From: Schlegelella_A sp038231215
Lineage (GTDB): Bacteria; Pseudomonadota; Gammaproteobacteria; Burkholderiales; Burkholderiaceae_C
Assembly (NCBI GenBank): GCA_038231215.1
Contig: JBBRLS010000048.1
Location: 1 to 32,406 of the forward strand
Length of the DNA: 32,406 nucleotides
Reading direction: 5' to 3'
The translations under genes were made by a program, and so were the position numbers. The notes beneath the pieces are model-generated. The model searched no databases. It had not been told where the DNA came from and worked only from the letters and a program-made list of their open reading frames with translations. This document shows positions 16,263 through 23,283 of this stretch, piece by piece (the stretch's first letter is position 1; each line of letters starts with the position of its first letter).

Positions 16263-16339
16263 CGGGCGCGCGGGGCCACGACAAGACTCCGAGCGCATCG
16301 GGAAGCTGGAAGCGGCGGCGAGAAGTGGATCGGCAGCTG

Positions 16340-17542
16340 TCAGCGTTGCGCCGACAGGCAACCGAGGCCGGCCGTCAGCAGCAGCCCGCCGACCGAGCAG
16401 GCGCCCGTGGCCACCCACGTCCACTGCCAGCCGCCCGTGGCGCTGGCCACAGCGGCCACCAGCGGCGGCCCGGCGAACTGGCCGAGCGCGGACCATTGCT
16501 GGACCCAGCCGACCGTCGTCGACAACGTGCCTTCGCTCGGCGCCAGCCGCACCGCCAGCGCGAACAAGGTTGCCGGGATCAGCCCGCCGACGCCCGAGAA
16601 CAGCAGCACCGCGCCGTAGCGCAGCGCAGGCGCCAGGCCGGCATCGCCGCTGCCGGCGAACGTGGCCGCGGCGGCCAGCGCCATCGTCGTGAAGCCGATC
16701 GTCAGCAGGCGAGACGGCGCGACGCCGCGTTGCAGCAGCCGGCCCGCGCCGATGTTGCCGGCCATGTTGACGGCCGCGACGGCGGCCGTGAGCACGCCGA
16801 CCGCGGCACCCGCGATACCGCTCTGGAGGTAAATCGACGGCAGGAAGCCGATCACCGCCAGCCACTGCCCCGAGTACATCGCGAACGTCAGCGCCACCAG
16901 CCACGGGCCGGGGGCGGCCAGCGTCTGGCGCAGCCGCGCGAGCCAGGGCGACGTGGCCGCGGCCGCGGCCGGGCCGGCGCTGGCCGGCAGCGCGTGCCGG
17001 AGCCACAGCGCCATGGCGGCGGACAGCGCTGCCAGCGCCCACCACCAGCCGCGCCACCCGATCGCCGCGATCGCCAACGGCCCGAACAGCAGAGCCAGGG
17101 CCGTGGCCAGCGGCATGTAGGCGCCCCACAGGCCCATCATCGCGCTGACCCGCCGCGGCTCGACCAGACCGCGCACGAGGCCCGGCGCCGGCAGCACGAC
17201 GAGCAGGAAACCGAAGCCTTCGGCGGCACGCAGCAGCATCAACGGCGCCACCCCTTGGGCCAGGCCGCCGAGTGCGCTGACGATCGCCAGCAGCACGAGC
17301 CCCAGCGTCATGCTGCGACGGCTGCCCAGGCTGCCGGCGATGACGCCGAAGACCACGCCGAGCGTCATGCCGGCGAGCTGGACCAGCGACAGCAGGAAGC
17401 CGGCCTGCACCAGCGTCAGCCCGAGCGCTTCGCGCAGCACCGGGATCGCCGGCGGCAGCTTGCCGACATGCAGCGCCGCGACGACGCCAGCGAGGATGAC
17501 GAGCAGCGCAGGATCGACGCGGCGCGCGGGAGGTGTCGTCAT
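16340..17542 (-). CDS. MFS transporter (CynX/NimT-like)
   Basis: A 400-residue membrane protein with about 12 hydrophobic segments, the usual size for the major facilitator superfamily. The loop after the second segment has the family-A style motif GVIAGSLGSRRSMTLG, and the fold resembles cyanate/nitroimidazole-type transporters. I start at ATG 17542 (MTTPPARRVDPALL), which precedes the first membrane span directly; longer frames to 17899 only read antisense through the sulfotransferase relic. A good ribosome-binding site is not apparent. The substrate cannot be told from sequence or neighbours. It converges with the cyclase gene across a 77-base gap that shows no clear terminator. Confidence 0.85.
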   Translation of the reverse strand: MTTPPARRVDPALLVILAGVVAALHVGKLPPAIPVLREALGLTLVQAGFLLSLVQLAGMTLGVVFGVIAGSLGSRRSMTLGLVLLAIVSALGGLAQGVAPLMLLRAAEGFGFLLVVLPAPGLVRGLVEPRRVSAMMGLWGAYMPLATALALLFGPLAIAAIGWRGWWWALAALSAAMALWLRHALPASAGPAAAAATSPWLARLRQTLAAPGPWLVALTFAMYSGQWLAVIGFLPSIYLQSGIAGAAVGVLTAAVAAVNMAGNIGAGRLLQRGVAPSRLLTIGFTTMALAAAATFAGSGDAGLAPALRYGAVLLFSGVGGLIPATLFALAVRLAPSEGTLSTTVGWVQQWSALGQFAGPPLVAAVASATGGWQWTWVATGACSVGGLLLTAGLGCLSAQR

Positions 17543-17687
17543 GGCCGGCGAGTATCGCCGCCGCTTCCCGGCCTTCGGCAGGGGATGGCTCGCGCAGGTG
17601 TGCAATGCATTCCTGATTCGCGATCCGGCCGCCGTGCTCGCTTCATACGTCGCCAAGCGCGGCAAGGCACACATCGACAAGTGCTGA
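17541..17687 (+). pseudogene. Relic of the sulfotransferase-like gene
   Basis: Bases 17566-17663 align without gaps to 5442-5539 (offset 12124), with 6 differences in the 93 bases I compared, about 94% identity. They preserve the reading frame of residues 95-127 of the intact protein (NAFLIRDPAAVLASYVAKRG), then diverge and reach a stop at 17685. Nothing before or after the block matches the gene, so this is a fragment of about 40% of no functional domain. It overlaps the start codon of the MFS gene on the other strand. The rest of the 426-base gap up to 17968 shows only a short self-complementary TCGCCTGAAGGCGA near 17848 and nothing else I recognise. Confidence 0.85.
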
Positions 17688-17968
17688 GAGCGCACTTCGA
17701 GAAGAAGGCAAGAGAAGAGGCTGAGCGCGATTCTCAACCCCCTGCGGACGAGCTGCAGGTCTGGAGTCCCAGCGGCTGGTAGCGGATGCCTGCTGTCGTA
17801 GTTCCGGTCGCTGGCCACGGGCAGCTTCCTGGCATGTAGCCTTTCTATCGCCTGAAGGCGAAGCCGAGGCCCTCGCCGGCCCGGCAATCCGCGACCCATG
17901 GGATTCCCCGATGGCCCTCCGCGAGCGGCTGCGCCTACGATGGCGCCACAACCACACGACGGAGACGT

Positions 17969-19288
17969 ATGAAATCGTTCCAGCTTGGCGCCCTCGCGGC
18001 CGCCGCGATCCTCCTCGCCGGCTGCGGCGGCAGCGACGACCCGCCCGCCCGCGGCTCACTCGTCGAAGCCCCGTCCACGGTCGGCACACTCACTGCGGCG
18101 CAGATCGACGCCGGGCCGCTGCTGCCGCTGACCGGCCCTGCAAAGTGCGACGTCAAGGTGGTCGCGCTGAATTACCACACGATCGGCCCGAAGGGCGAGC
18201 AGACCAACGCCTCGGCAGCAATGCTCGTGCCGGTCGCATCGCCGACCTGCACGACGACCGGGGAACCACTGCTTGCCTATGCGAAGGGCACCGACGTGCA
18301 GAAGCCGCGCACGCTCGCGAACCTGGCCGACGGTGAGACCTTCCTGCTCGCCGCGATGTATGCGGCGCAGGGCTATGTCGTCGTCGCGACCGACTACCTC
18401 GGCTTCGCCAAGTCTTCGTTCCCGTATCACCCGTACCTGCACGCCGATTCGGAAGCGAGTTCGGTGATCGACTCCCTGCGCGCGGCGCGCGCCGCAGCGA
18501 GCACAGTCGGCGCCTCGCTCTCGGGCAAGGTCATGTTCACCGGCTACTCGCAGGGCGGTCATTCGTCGATGGCCGCGCACCGCGCCGCCGAGCGCGACAA
18601 CGCTGCGGAATTCAACGTCGTCGCCGGCGCCCACCTCGCGGGCCCGTACAACCTCTCCGGCTCGATCAAGTCGCCGGTCGTCATCGCCGGCTACCAGTTC
18701 TTCGTGCCCTTCATCGTCAACTCGTGGCAGAACGTCTACGGCAACGTCTACACCGACATCAACACGGTGTACCGGACGCCCTACGCGAGCTACATCGCGA
18801 CGCTGCTGCCGAGCCCGACGCTCACGTACACCACGCTCGTCACCACCGGCCCGAGCGCCGGCACCTACTGGCTGCCTGGCGCGGCCGGCGAAACCCCGAT
18901 GCAGGCCCGCGACCTCGTCTTCCAGGCCGCCTTCATCACCGACGTGCAGACCAACAACAACAACGGCCTCTACCTCGACGCCAAACTCAACGACGAACTC
19001 GGCTGGAACCCGAAGTCGAAGACGCTGCTGTGCGGCGGCGCCGGCGATCCGACCGTGCCGCTGACACTGCATCTCGACGTCGCCTACGCCGACTTCCAGA
19101 GCCGCGGGCTCGCCAACGTGACCAAGGTCGACGTCGATCCGTTGATCCAGTTTACTTACGGCCCCGGCGGCGTCGCCCCGGCCCCGGGCTCTGCGCAGTT
19201 CGCGACCTACTACGGCAGCTACCACGGCAGCTACGAGCCGCCGTTCTGCCACGCCAACGCCAAGGCGCTGTTCGATACCGTCAAGTGA
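17969..19288 (+). CDS. Lipase-like alpha/beta-hydrolase lipoprotein
   Basis: A 439-residue exported hydrolase. The N-terminus is a lipoprotein signal (LGALAAAAILLAGC, lipid-bearing Cys19) followed by a Gly/Ser/Asp linker. The alpha/beta-hydrolase core has GYVVVATDYLGFAKS, a nucleophile elbow GYSQGG with Ser194, and a candidate acid in CGGAGDPTVPL; the C-terminal GSYHGSYEPPFCH holds a likely catalytic His. The pattern fits the secretory lipase / prolyl-oligopeptidase-like esterase family. It is probably attached to the outer membrane and cleaves lipid or ester substrates. ATG 17969 follows GGAG. A strong terminator follows the gene, and gene relics lie on both sides, which suggests the gene arrived in, or replaced, an older locus. 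Confidence 0.87.
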   Translation: MKSFQLGALAAAAILLAGCGGSDDPPARGSLVEAPSTVGTLTAAQIDAGPLLPLTGPAKCDVKVVALNYHTIGPKGEQTNASAAMLVPVASPTCTTTGEPLLAYAKGTDVQKPRTLANLADGETFLLAAMYAAQGYVVVATDYLGFAKSSFPYHPYLHADSEASSVIDSLRAARAAASTVGASLSGKVMFTGYSQGGHSSMAAHRAAERDNAAEFNVVAGAHLAGPYNLSGSIKSPVVIAGYQFFVPFIVNSWQNVYGNVYTDINTVYRTPYASYIATLLPSPTLTYTTLVTTGPSAGTYWLPGAAGETPMQARDLVFQAAFITDVQTNNNNGLYLDAKLNDELGWNPKSKTLLCGGAGDPTVPLTLHLDVAYADFQSRGLANVTKVDVDPLIQFTYGPGGVAPAPGSAQFATYYGSYHGSYEPPFCHANAKALFDTVK

Positions 19289-19327
19289 CGGGGCGGTAGC
19301 CGGCGACGACGCTCGGCCGGACTCGCA

Positions 19328-19356
19328 AGCGCGCCCCTCGAGGCGCGCTTTTTCTT
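19328..19356 (+). terminator. Rho-independent terminator after the lipase-like gene
   Basis: An 8-base perfect stem, AGCGCGCC at 19328-19335 and GGCGCGCT at 19342-19349, with a 6-base loop, is followed by TTTTCTT. It lies 40 bases after the lipase stop and is the clearest terminator in the window. Confidence 0.88.
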
Positions 19357-19443
19357 GCGGCGCGCCGATGCCGGTGCGGAGTTCATGCAACGTCTGGTGG
19401 CGCTGGTGACGCGGCCGAGGCCGCACTCTCACAGGACCGCTTC

Positions 19444-19524
19444 CATCCACCTTCGTCACCAGCGTCACGCCCCCCAGCGTCCCGGTCACGAAGGCCCCTT
19501 CCGCCGAGTACACCTGCGCCAGCG
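19444..19524 (-). pseudogene. Relic of the class IV aminotransferase-like gene
   Basis: Bases 19444-19524 align without gaps to 22401-22481 (offset 2957), with 5 differences in 81 bases, about 94% identity. On the minus strand they encode the part equivalent to residues 258-285 of the intact protein (YSAEGAFVTGTLGGVTLVTKV). Similarity stops sharply on both sides, so only this fragment survives. It lies between the lipase terminator and the end of the beta-propeller gene. The rest of this 285-base gap holds the terminator, the relic and a small hairpin. Confidence 0.87.
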
Positions 19525-19533
19525 ACCGCCAAC

Positions 19534-19554
19534 GGACAAATCGCGGCTTTGTCC
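19534..19554 (-). terminator. Possible terminator hairpin after the beta-propeller gene
   Basis: GGACAAA at 19534-19540 and TTTGTCC at 19548-19554 form a perfect 7-base stem with a 7-base loop, 20 bases beyond the stop of the minus-strand beta-propeller gene. No run of T follows in that direction, so termination is uncertain. Confidence 0.4.
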
Positions 19555-19573
19555 CGTGGATTGCTGGCGGCTC

Positions 19574-21187
19574 CTACCTCGCGATCGCAAACAGCACTGC
19601 ATTGTTGACCGCGTACACGGAGCCGTCGGCCCCGACGGCGGTGGGCGTGTACGACTCGCCGATGCCGCTTGTGAGCCGGATGCGCTGGGTCACACGGTTG
19701 GTGACCATGTCCCAGCGGTAGAGGAATCCGTCCTCGCTGTTGACGAGGATCGACTTCGTCAGCGGATCGATGGCCGCCGTGTTGATACACCACTCCTTGA
19801 CCGGCCCGGATGCGCCTGACTCGAAAGTCGCGCCGAGCAGGGTCAGCACCTCTTTCATGATCGGCCGGCCCGAGATCGGATCCACTTGGCTGGCGCGCGG
19901 ATCGATGACGGCCACGCGGTTGGCGCCGTCGCCGCTGCCGATGCCCCGATAGTTGTTGTACTTGGTCATCAACAGGTAGCTCGAGCCGCCCGAGTAGGAA
20001 GGCACCATCGACGCCGGCACGATCGACGCCGTGTCGTCCCAGCCGAAGCCGCCGGGGACGAGTCGCGTCGCCAGCGTCGCATCGAAGTGGAGCAGCCAGC
20101 CTCGGCCGTTGTGCGAACCGAAGGCAGTTTCAAGCACACCGAAGAAGACCTCGCCGTCCGGCCCGACGGTGGGCGAGGACGTGCTGTCGTCGGTGACGCG
20201 GGCGAGCGTGCCGCCGACGGGATCGACCAATGCCGCCTTGCCCTTGACCGCGAGCGTGCCGCTGTCGAGCGCCAGCAGGTAGCCTCGTTGCGCGAAGCCT
20301 GCGCCGGCGGCGCTGTTCACGGCAACGTACAGGGTCTTCAGGTCGGGCGAGAGCGCGGGCGCACTGTTCATCGCCACCTTGTCGATGCCCGCGTCGCCGG
20401 CGGCTACCACTGCCGAGACCCAGCTGCCGAAGCCGTCGGCGCCGATGCGGGCGATGCCGCTGACCAGCCCTGCCGGGTTGGCGCCGAGGACGATGAAACC
20501 GAAGAAGACGTTGCCCGCAGGGTCGACGGTCAGCGGCGTGTTGATGAAGACATTCGCATCGAAGGTCGCGGGCGCCCCGGCGTAGACGCTCGCGCCGTAG
20601 AAGATGATCGACTGCAGCGTGCCGCCCGCCGCGTCGGCATCGTCCTTGACGAGCAGCTTGCCACCGGCTCCCGGCGCGTAGAGACGGTTGGCAACCGTGA
20701 GTGCGAGGTTGTAGCTCGGCACCCAGTTGTGCGGCGGCAACCGGTAGTCGCTGTCGGCCGACCAGATCAGGCCGCCGTTGCTGCCCGCCCGCGCCTCGAC
20801 GCGAAAGCCGCCGGAAGCGCCAGTTTTCAGGGGGAGGAGCACGGCATTGTGCGACGTGACCACAGGCGAGCCGTAGTGGATGAAGAGCTCGCCGTTCGTG
20901 GTGTAGGGCGGCGCCAGATCCAGCGGCGTCGACCAGGAGATGCGGTTCAGGTCCTGCGTTGCGATCGCCGCGATCGCAGTGTGCTGCGCATCGCCTGCGA
21001 AGGCCCGCCAAGCGGGTCCGTCGACGGGGGGCCCGGGAGGCAGCTGCGGGCCGATGCCGACGACCGAACCGGCGCTGCTGCTGCCGCCGCCGCAGCTGGC
21101 GAGCATCGCGATGCAGGCCGCCCCCGCCACGAGCACCGACCAAGGGGGCAGTAGCAATCGGGCGGCCGTGGATTTCTTTGGAACCAT
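19574..21187 (-). CDS. PQQ/BamB-like beta-propeller lipoprotein
   Basis: A 537-residue exported lipoprotein. The signal peptide ends in a lipobox LASC with Cys32, followed by a Gly/Ser-rich linker. From about residue 60 the chain is a series of beta-propeller blades typical of PQQ-repeat/BamB-like and WD-like proteins: PLTVDPAGNVFFGF, SPTVGPDGEVFFGV and SYTPTAVGADGSVYAVNNA are three of them. No PQQ-dehydrogenase active-site residues are seen, so it is probably a binding or scaffold protein in the periplasm rather than an enzyme. ATG 21187 starts the signal. It stands alone, followed by a weak hairpin and the aminotransferase relic. The function is unknown. Confidence 0.82.
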   Translation of the reverse strand: MVPKKSTAARLLLPPWSVLVAGAACIAMLASCGGGSSSAGSVVGIGPQLPPGPPVDGPAWRAFAGDAQHTAIAAIATQDLNRISWSTPLDLAPPYTTNGELFIHYGSPVVTSHNAVLLPLKTGASGGFRVEARAGSNGGLIWSADSDYRLPPHNWVPSYNLALTVANRLYAPGAGGKLLVKDDADAAGGTLQSIIFYGASVYAGAPATFDANVFINTPLTVDPAGNVFFGFIVLGANPAGLVSGIARIGADGFGSWVSAVVAAGDAGIDKVAMNSAPALSPDLKTLYVAVNSAAGAGFAQRGYLLALDSGTLAVKGKAALVDPVGGTLARVTDDSTSSPTVGPDGEVFFGVLETAFGSHNGRGWLLHFDATLATRLVPGGFGWDDTASIVPASMVPSYSGGSSYLLMTKYNNYRGIGSGDGANRVAVIDPRASQVDPISGRPIMKEVLTLLGATFESGASGPVKEWCINTAAIDPLTKSILVNSEDGFLYRWDMVTNRVTQRIRLTSGIGESYTPTAVGADGSVYAVNNAVLFAIAR

Positions 21188-21302
21188 GAGTTCATCTTAG
21201 ATCGCGAAGCCTTCCCGGTTTCGCCAACGACTCGTCAAACGTCGATCGACCTGGTCACGTGCCGCAGGTAAAGCTCACCGGCCCACGTCTCATCATCCGG
21301 CG

Positions 21303-22274
21303 TCATTTGTCGCCGCCTCCGCTCATGCGCCTGAGGCGACGCACGACACGAGCCGCAACGCCCGGCTTCGAGCGGATCTCGGCGAGGAATTCTTGCCTGA
21401 TCGATTCGCTCTGAAGCGCCCGGTCATAGGAAAGTGATTGGAGAAGACCGCGATTGGCCAGGATCTGATGCTGAAGCGCCATGAGCGAGCCGAGACCGAA
21501 TCGGCCGGCGTCCAGGTCTTCCCTCAGCATGCGATTTCGCACTTTGTTCATGCATTGGTCATGTGCGGCCCTGCTGGCGTATACGGAGTTTCCGAGAGGA
21601 CCCTGCAACACGGCCGGGCGATGATGGTAGTTCGCAAGAGGGGGCTCGTGGGCCAGGTACTCGACGTCGAACTGCCGCAGAAACCGGATGCCGAACTCCC
21701 AGTCCCCCGTCACGGGCAGGCTTTCGTCGAACCGCCCCACCGATTCGTACGCATCTCGCCGGAAGAGAAACCCGATCGGCGTGAGCTCGTTGTCTTCCAG
21801 TTGCCGGAGCAGCGATACGTCCTTGAGGTCCGGCCCGAAGCGCGCACGCCCGGTCTCGACGATGACGCCGCCCACCACATCCTCGAGCACCCGATCCATC
21901 GAGGTCATGACGCCGGCGGCCGACGTTCGCCTGATCATCTCCACCGTTCGTTTCAGGAAGTCGGGGTGCCACGAATCGTCGTCGTCGTGGATCGCGACGA
22001 ACTCGGAACGGGATTGCGCGATGCCGGCGTTGCTCGCCGCCTCCAGTCCCGAGGATGTCTCGATGGTGATGATCGATGTTCGCGAACGGGGAGCACCCGA
22101 GGACTGGAGTGCGTTCTCGACGTCGGCGGCGGCCCCGCCGTCATTGACGATCACGTGCACATAGTCTGTGAACGATTGGGCTGCGACACTGGCGATCGCC
22201 CGGGGAAGAAGGAGCGGGCGATCCCGGGTTCTCGTGATGACCGCCACCGCAGCGCCACTGGCCAAGTCCGTCAT
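21303..22274 (-). CDS. Glycosyltransferase family 2
   Basis: A 323-residue GT-A fold transferase. Seen: AVAVITRTRDRPLLLPRAI (nucleotide-sugar binding start), the acidic metal-binding stretch AIHDDDDSWHPDF near residue 90, and the acceptor-side block LPVTGDWEFGIRFL. Family 2 enzymes move a sugar from a nucleotide donor to a lipid or glycan acceptor. I chose ATG 22274, which has a GGGAGG ribosome-binding site; an upstream GTG at 22301 would add nine residues. It lies 31 bases after the aminotransferase-like gene on the same strand and could be cotranscribed with it. No other polysaccharide genes are nearby, so the acceptor is unknown. Confidence 0.88.
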   Translation of the reverse strand: MTDLASGAAVAVITRTRDRPLLLPRAIASVAAQSFTDYVHVIVNDGGAAADVENALQSSGAPRSRTSIITIETSSGLEAASNAGIAQSRSEFVAIHDDDDSWHPDFLKRTVEMIRRTSAAGVMTSMDRVLEDVVGGVIVETGRARFGPDLKDVSLLRQLEDNELTPIGFLFRRDAYESVGRFDESLPVTGDWEFGIRFLRQFDVEYLAHEPPLANYHHRPAVLQGPLGNSVYASRAAHDQCMNKVRNRMLREDLDAGRFGLGSLMALQHQILANRGLLQSLSYDRALQSESIRQEFLAEIRSKPGVAARVVRRLRRMSGGGDK

Positions 22275-22305
22275 CCGTCGCCTCCCGTATCGCTCGATCA
22301 CCGCC

Positions 22306-23253
22306 CTATTCGGACGTGGCCATGGCAGTCACCCGCTGCAGGTAGAGCCCGCCGGCCCGCGTAGTCTGCGCGCCCGGCCTCCCCTCCCCGATCACCCGCC
22401 CATCCACCTTCGTCACCGGCGTCACGCCCCCCAGCGTCCCCGTCACGAACGCCTCCTCCGCCGAGTACACCTGCGCCAGCGTGAAGTCGCACTCGCGCGC
22501 CACGCCTCCCGCCGCCGTCCACGCCTCGATCACGTTCCTCTGCGTGATCCCCTTGAACGAATACGCCCCGGTCGACGTCCACAGCTCGCCCTGGCGCACG
22601 ATGAAGAAGTTGGTGGAGTTGCAGCTCGCGACGAAGCCGCGCGGGTCGAGCATCAGCGCTTCGTCGGCGCCGGCGTGAATGGCCTGGATGAGCGCCTGGA
22701 TCAGGTTCAGGCGGCTGTGCGAGTTGAGCCGCAGGTCGAAGACGTCGGGCCCGCTGGTGCGAAACGTGGAGGTGAAGAGCGAGAGGCCGCGCGTCCTGGC
22801 CTCGGGCTTGGGCGTCTTCCACTCCGCGACGATGACGATCGTCGCCATGCCGATCACGAAGCGCGGGTCCTGGTTGGGCGTGCGCTTGAGGCCGCGCGTC
22901 ACCATCAGCCTGATGTGCGCGCCGTCGGTCATCGCGTTCTTCGCCAGCGTGTCGAGCAGCGCTTGCGTCAGCTCGGCACGCGTCAGGCCGATGTCGAGCG
23001 CGATGGAGATCGCGCCTTCGTAGAGGCGGTCGAGGTGGGCGTCGAGGCTGATGAGGCGGCCCTGCACCAGGCGCAGCCCTTCCCAGATGCCGTCGCCGAG
23101 GACGAAGCCGCTGTCGAAGATCGAGACGCGCGCCTCGTCGCGCGGCACGAAGGCGCCGTTCACGTAGACCAGCACGCCGTCGTTGCGCGGGTCGACCAAG
23201 TAGCCCTGGGCGCTTTCGCCCTGGGTGAGGGCATTCGTGGAGGCTGCGGTCAT
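22306..23253 (-). CDS. Class IV aminotransferase-like protein lacking the PLP lysine
   Basis: A 315-residue protein of the branched-chain/D-amino-acid aminotransferase fold (fold type IV). Seen: VSIFDSGFVLGDGIWEGLR, the phosphate-site region AHIRLMVTRG, AGADEALMLDPRGFVASCNSTNFF and the C-terminal EAFVTGTLGGVTPVTKVDGRVIGEG. In D-amino-acid aminotransferase the Schiff-base lysine is in DIKSLNLLNN; the aligned segment here is DLRLNSHSRLNLIQ and the lysine position is Asn177 (codon AAC at 22725-22723). No other lysine lies close by. It may not be a normal transaminase. The gene is upstream of a glycosyltransferase, and residues 258-285 have a relic at 19444-19524. As I recall, plants carry this domain fused to a sulfotransferase-like domain like that at 5159-5905. 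Confidence 0.85.
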   Translation of the reverse strand: MTAASTNALTQGESAQGYLVDPRNDGVLVYVNGAFVPRDEARVSIFDSGFVLGDGIWEGLRLVQGRLISLDAHLDRLYEGAISIALDIGLTRAELTQALLDTLAKNAMTDGAHIRLMVTRGLKRTPNQDPRFVIGMATIVIVAEWKTPKPEARTRGLSLFTSTFRTSGPDVFDLRLNSHSRLNLIQALIQAIHAGADEALMLDPRGFVASCNSTNFFIVRQGELWTSTGAYSFKGITQRNVIEAWTAAGGVARECDFTLAQVYSAEEAFVTGTLGGVTPVTKVDGRVIGEGRPGAQTTRAGGLYLQRVTAMATSE

Positions 23254-23283
23254 GAAGGATTCTCTCTTGGCGACCGGCCTGAA

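Noticed and set aside
16325..17782. A 485-residue plus-strand open frame rich in Arg, Gln and His
   Set aside because: It is antisense to the MFS transporter gene; the composition is what the reverse of a hydrophobic protein gives.
17543..17899. N-terminal extension of the MFS protein
   Set aside because: The added residues read antisense through the sulfotransferase relic and lie before the first membrane span, unlike the family.
18056..19513. A 485-residue minus-strand frame under the lipase gene
   Set aside because: Only its first 20 or so residues resemble a real protein, and those are the aminotransferase relic. The rest is antisense to the lipase.
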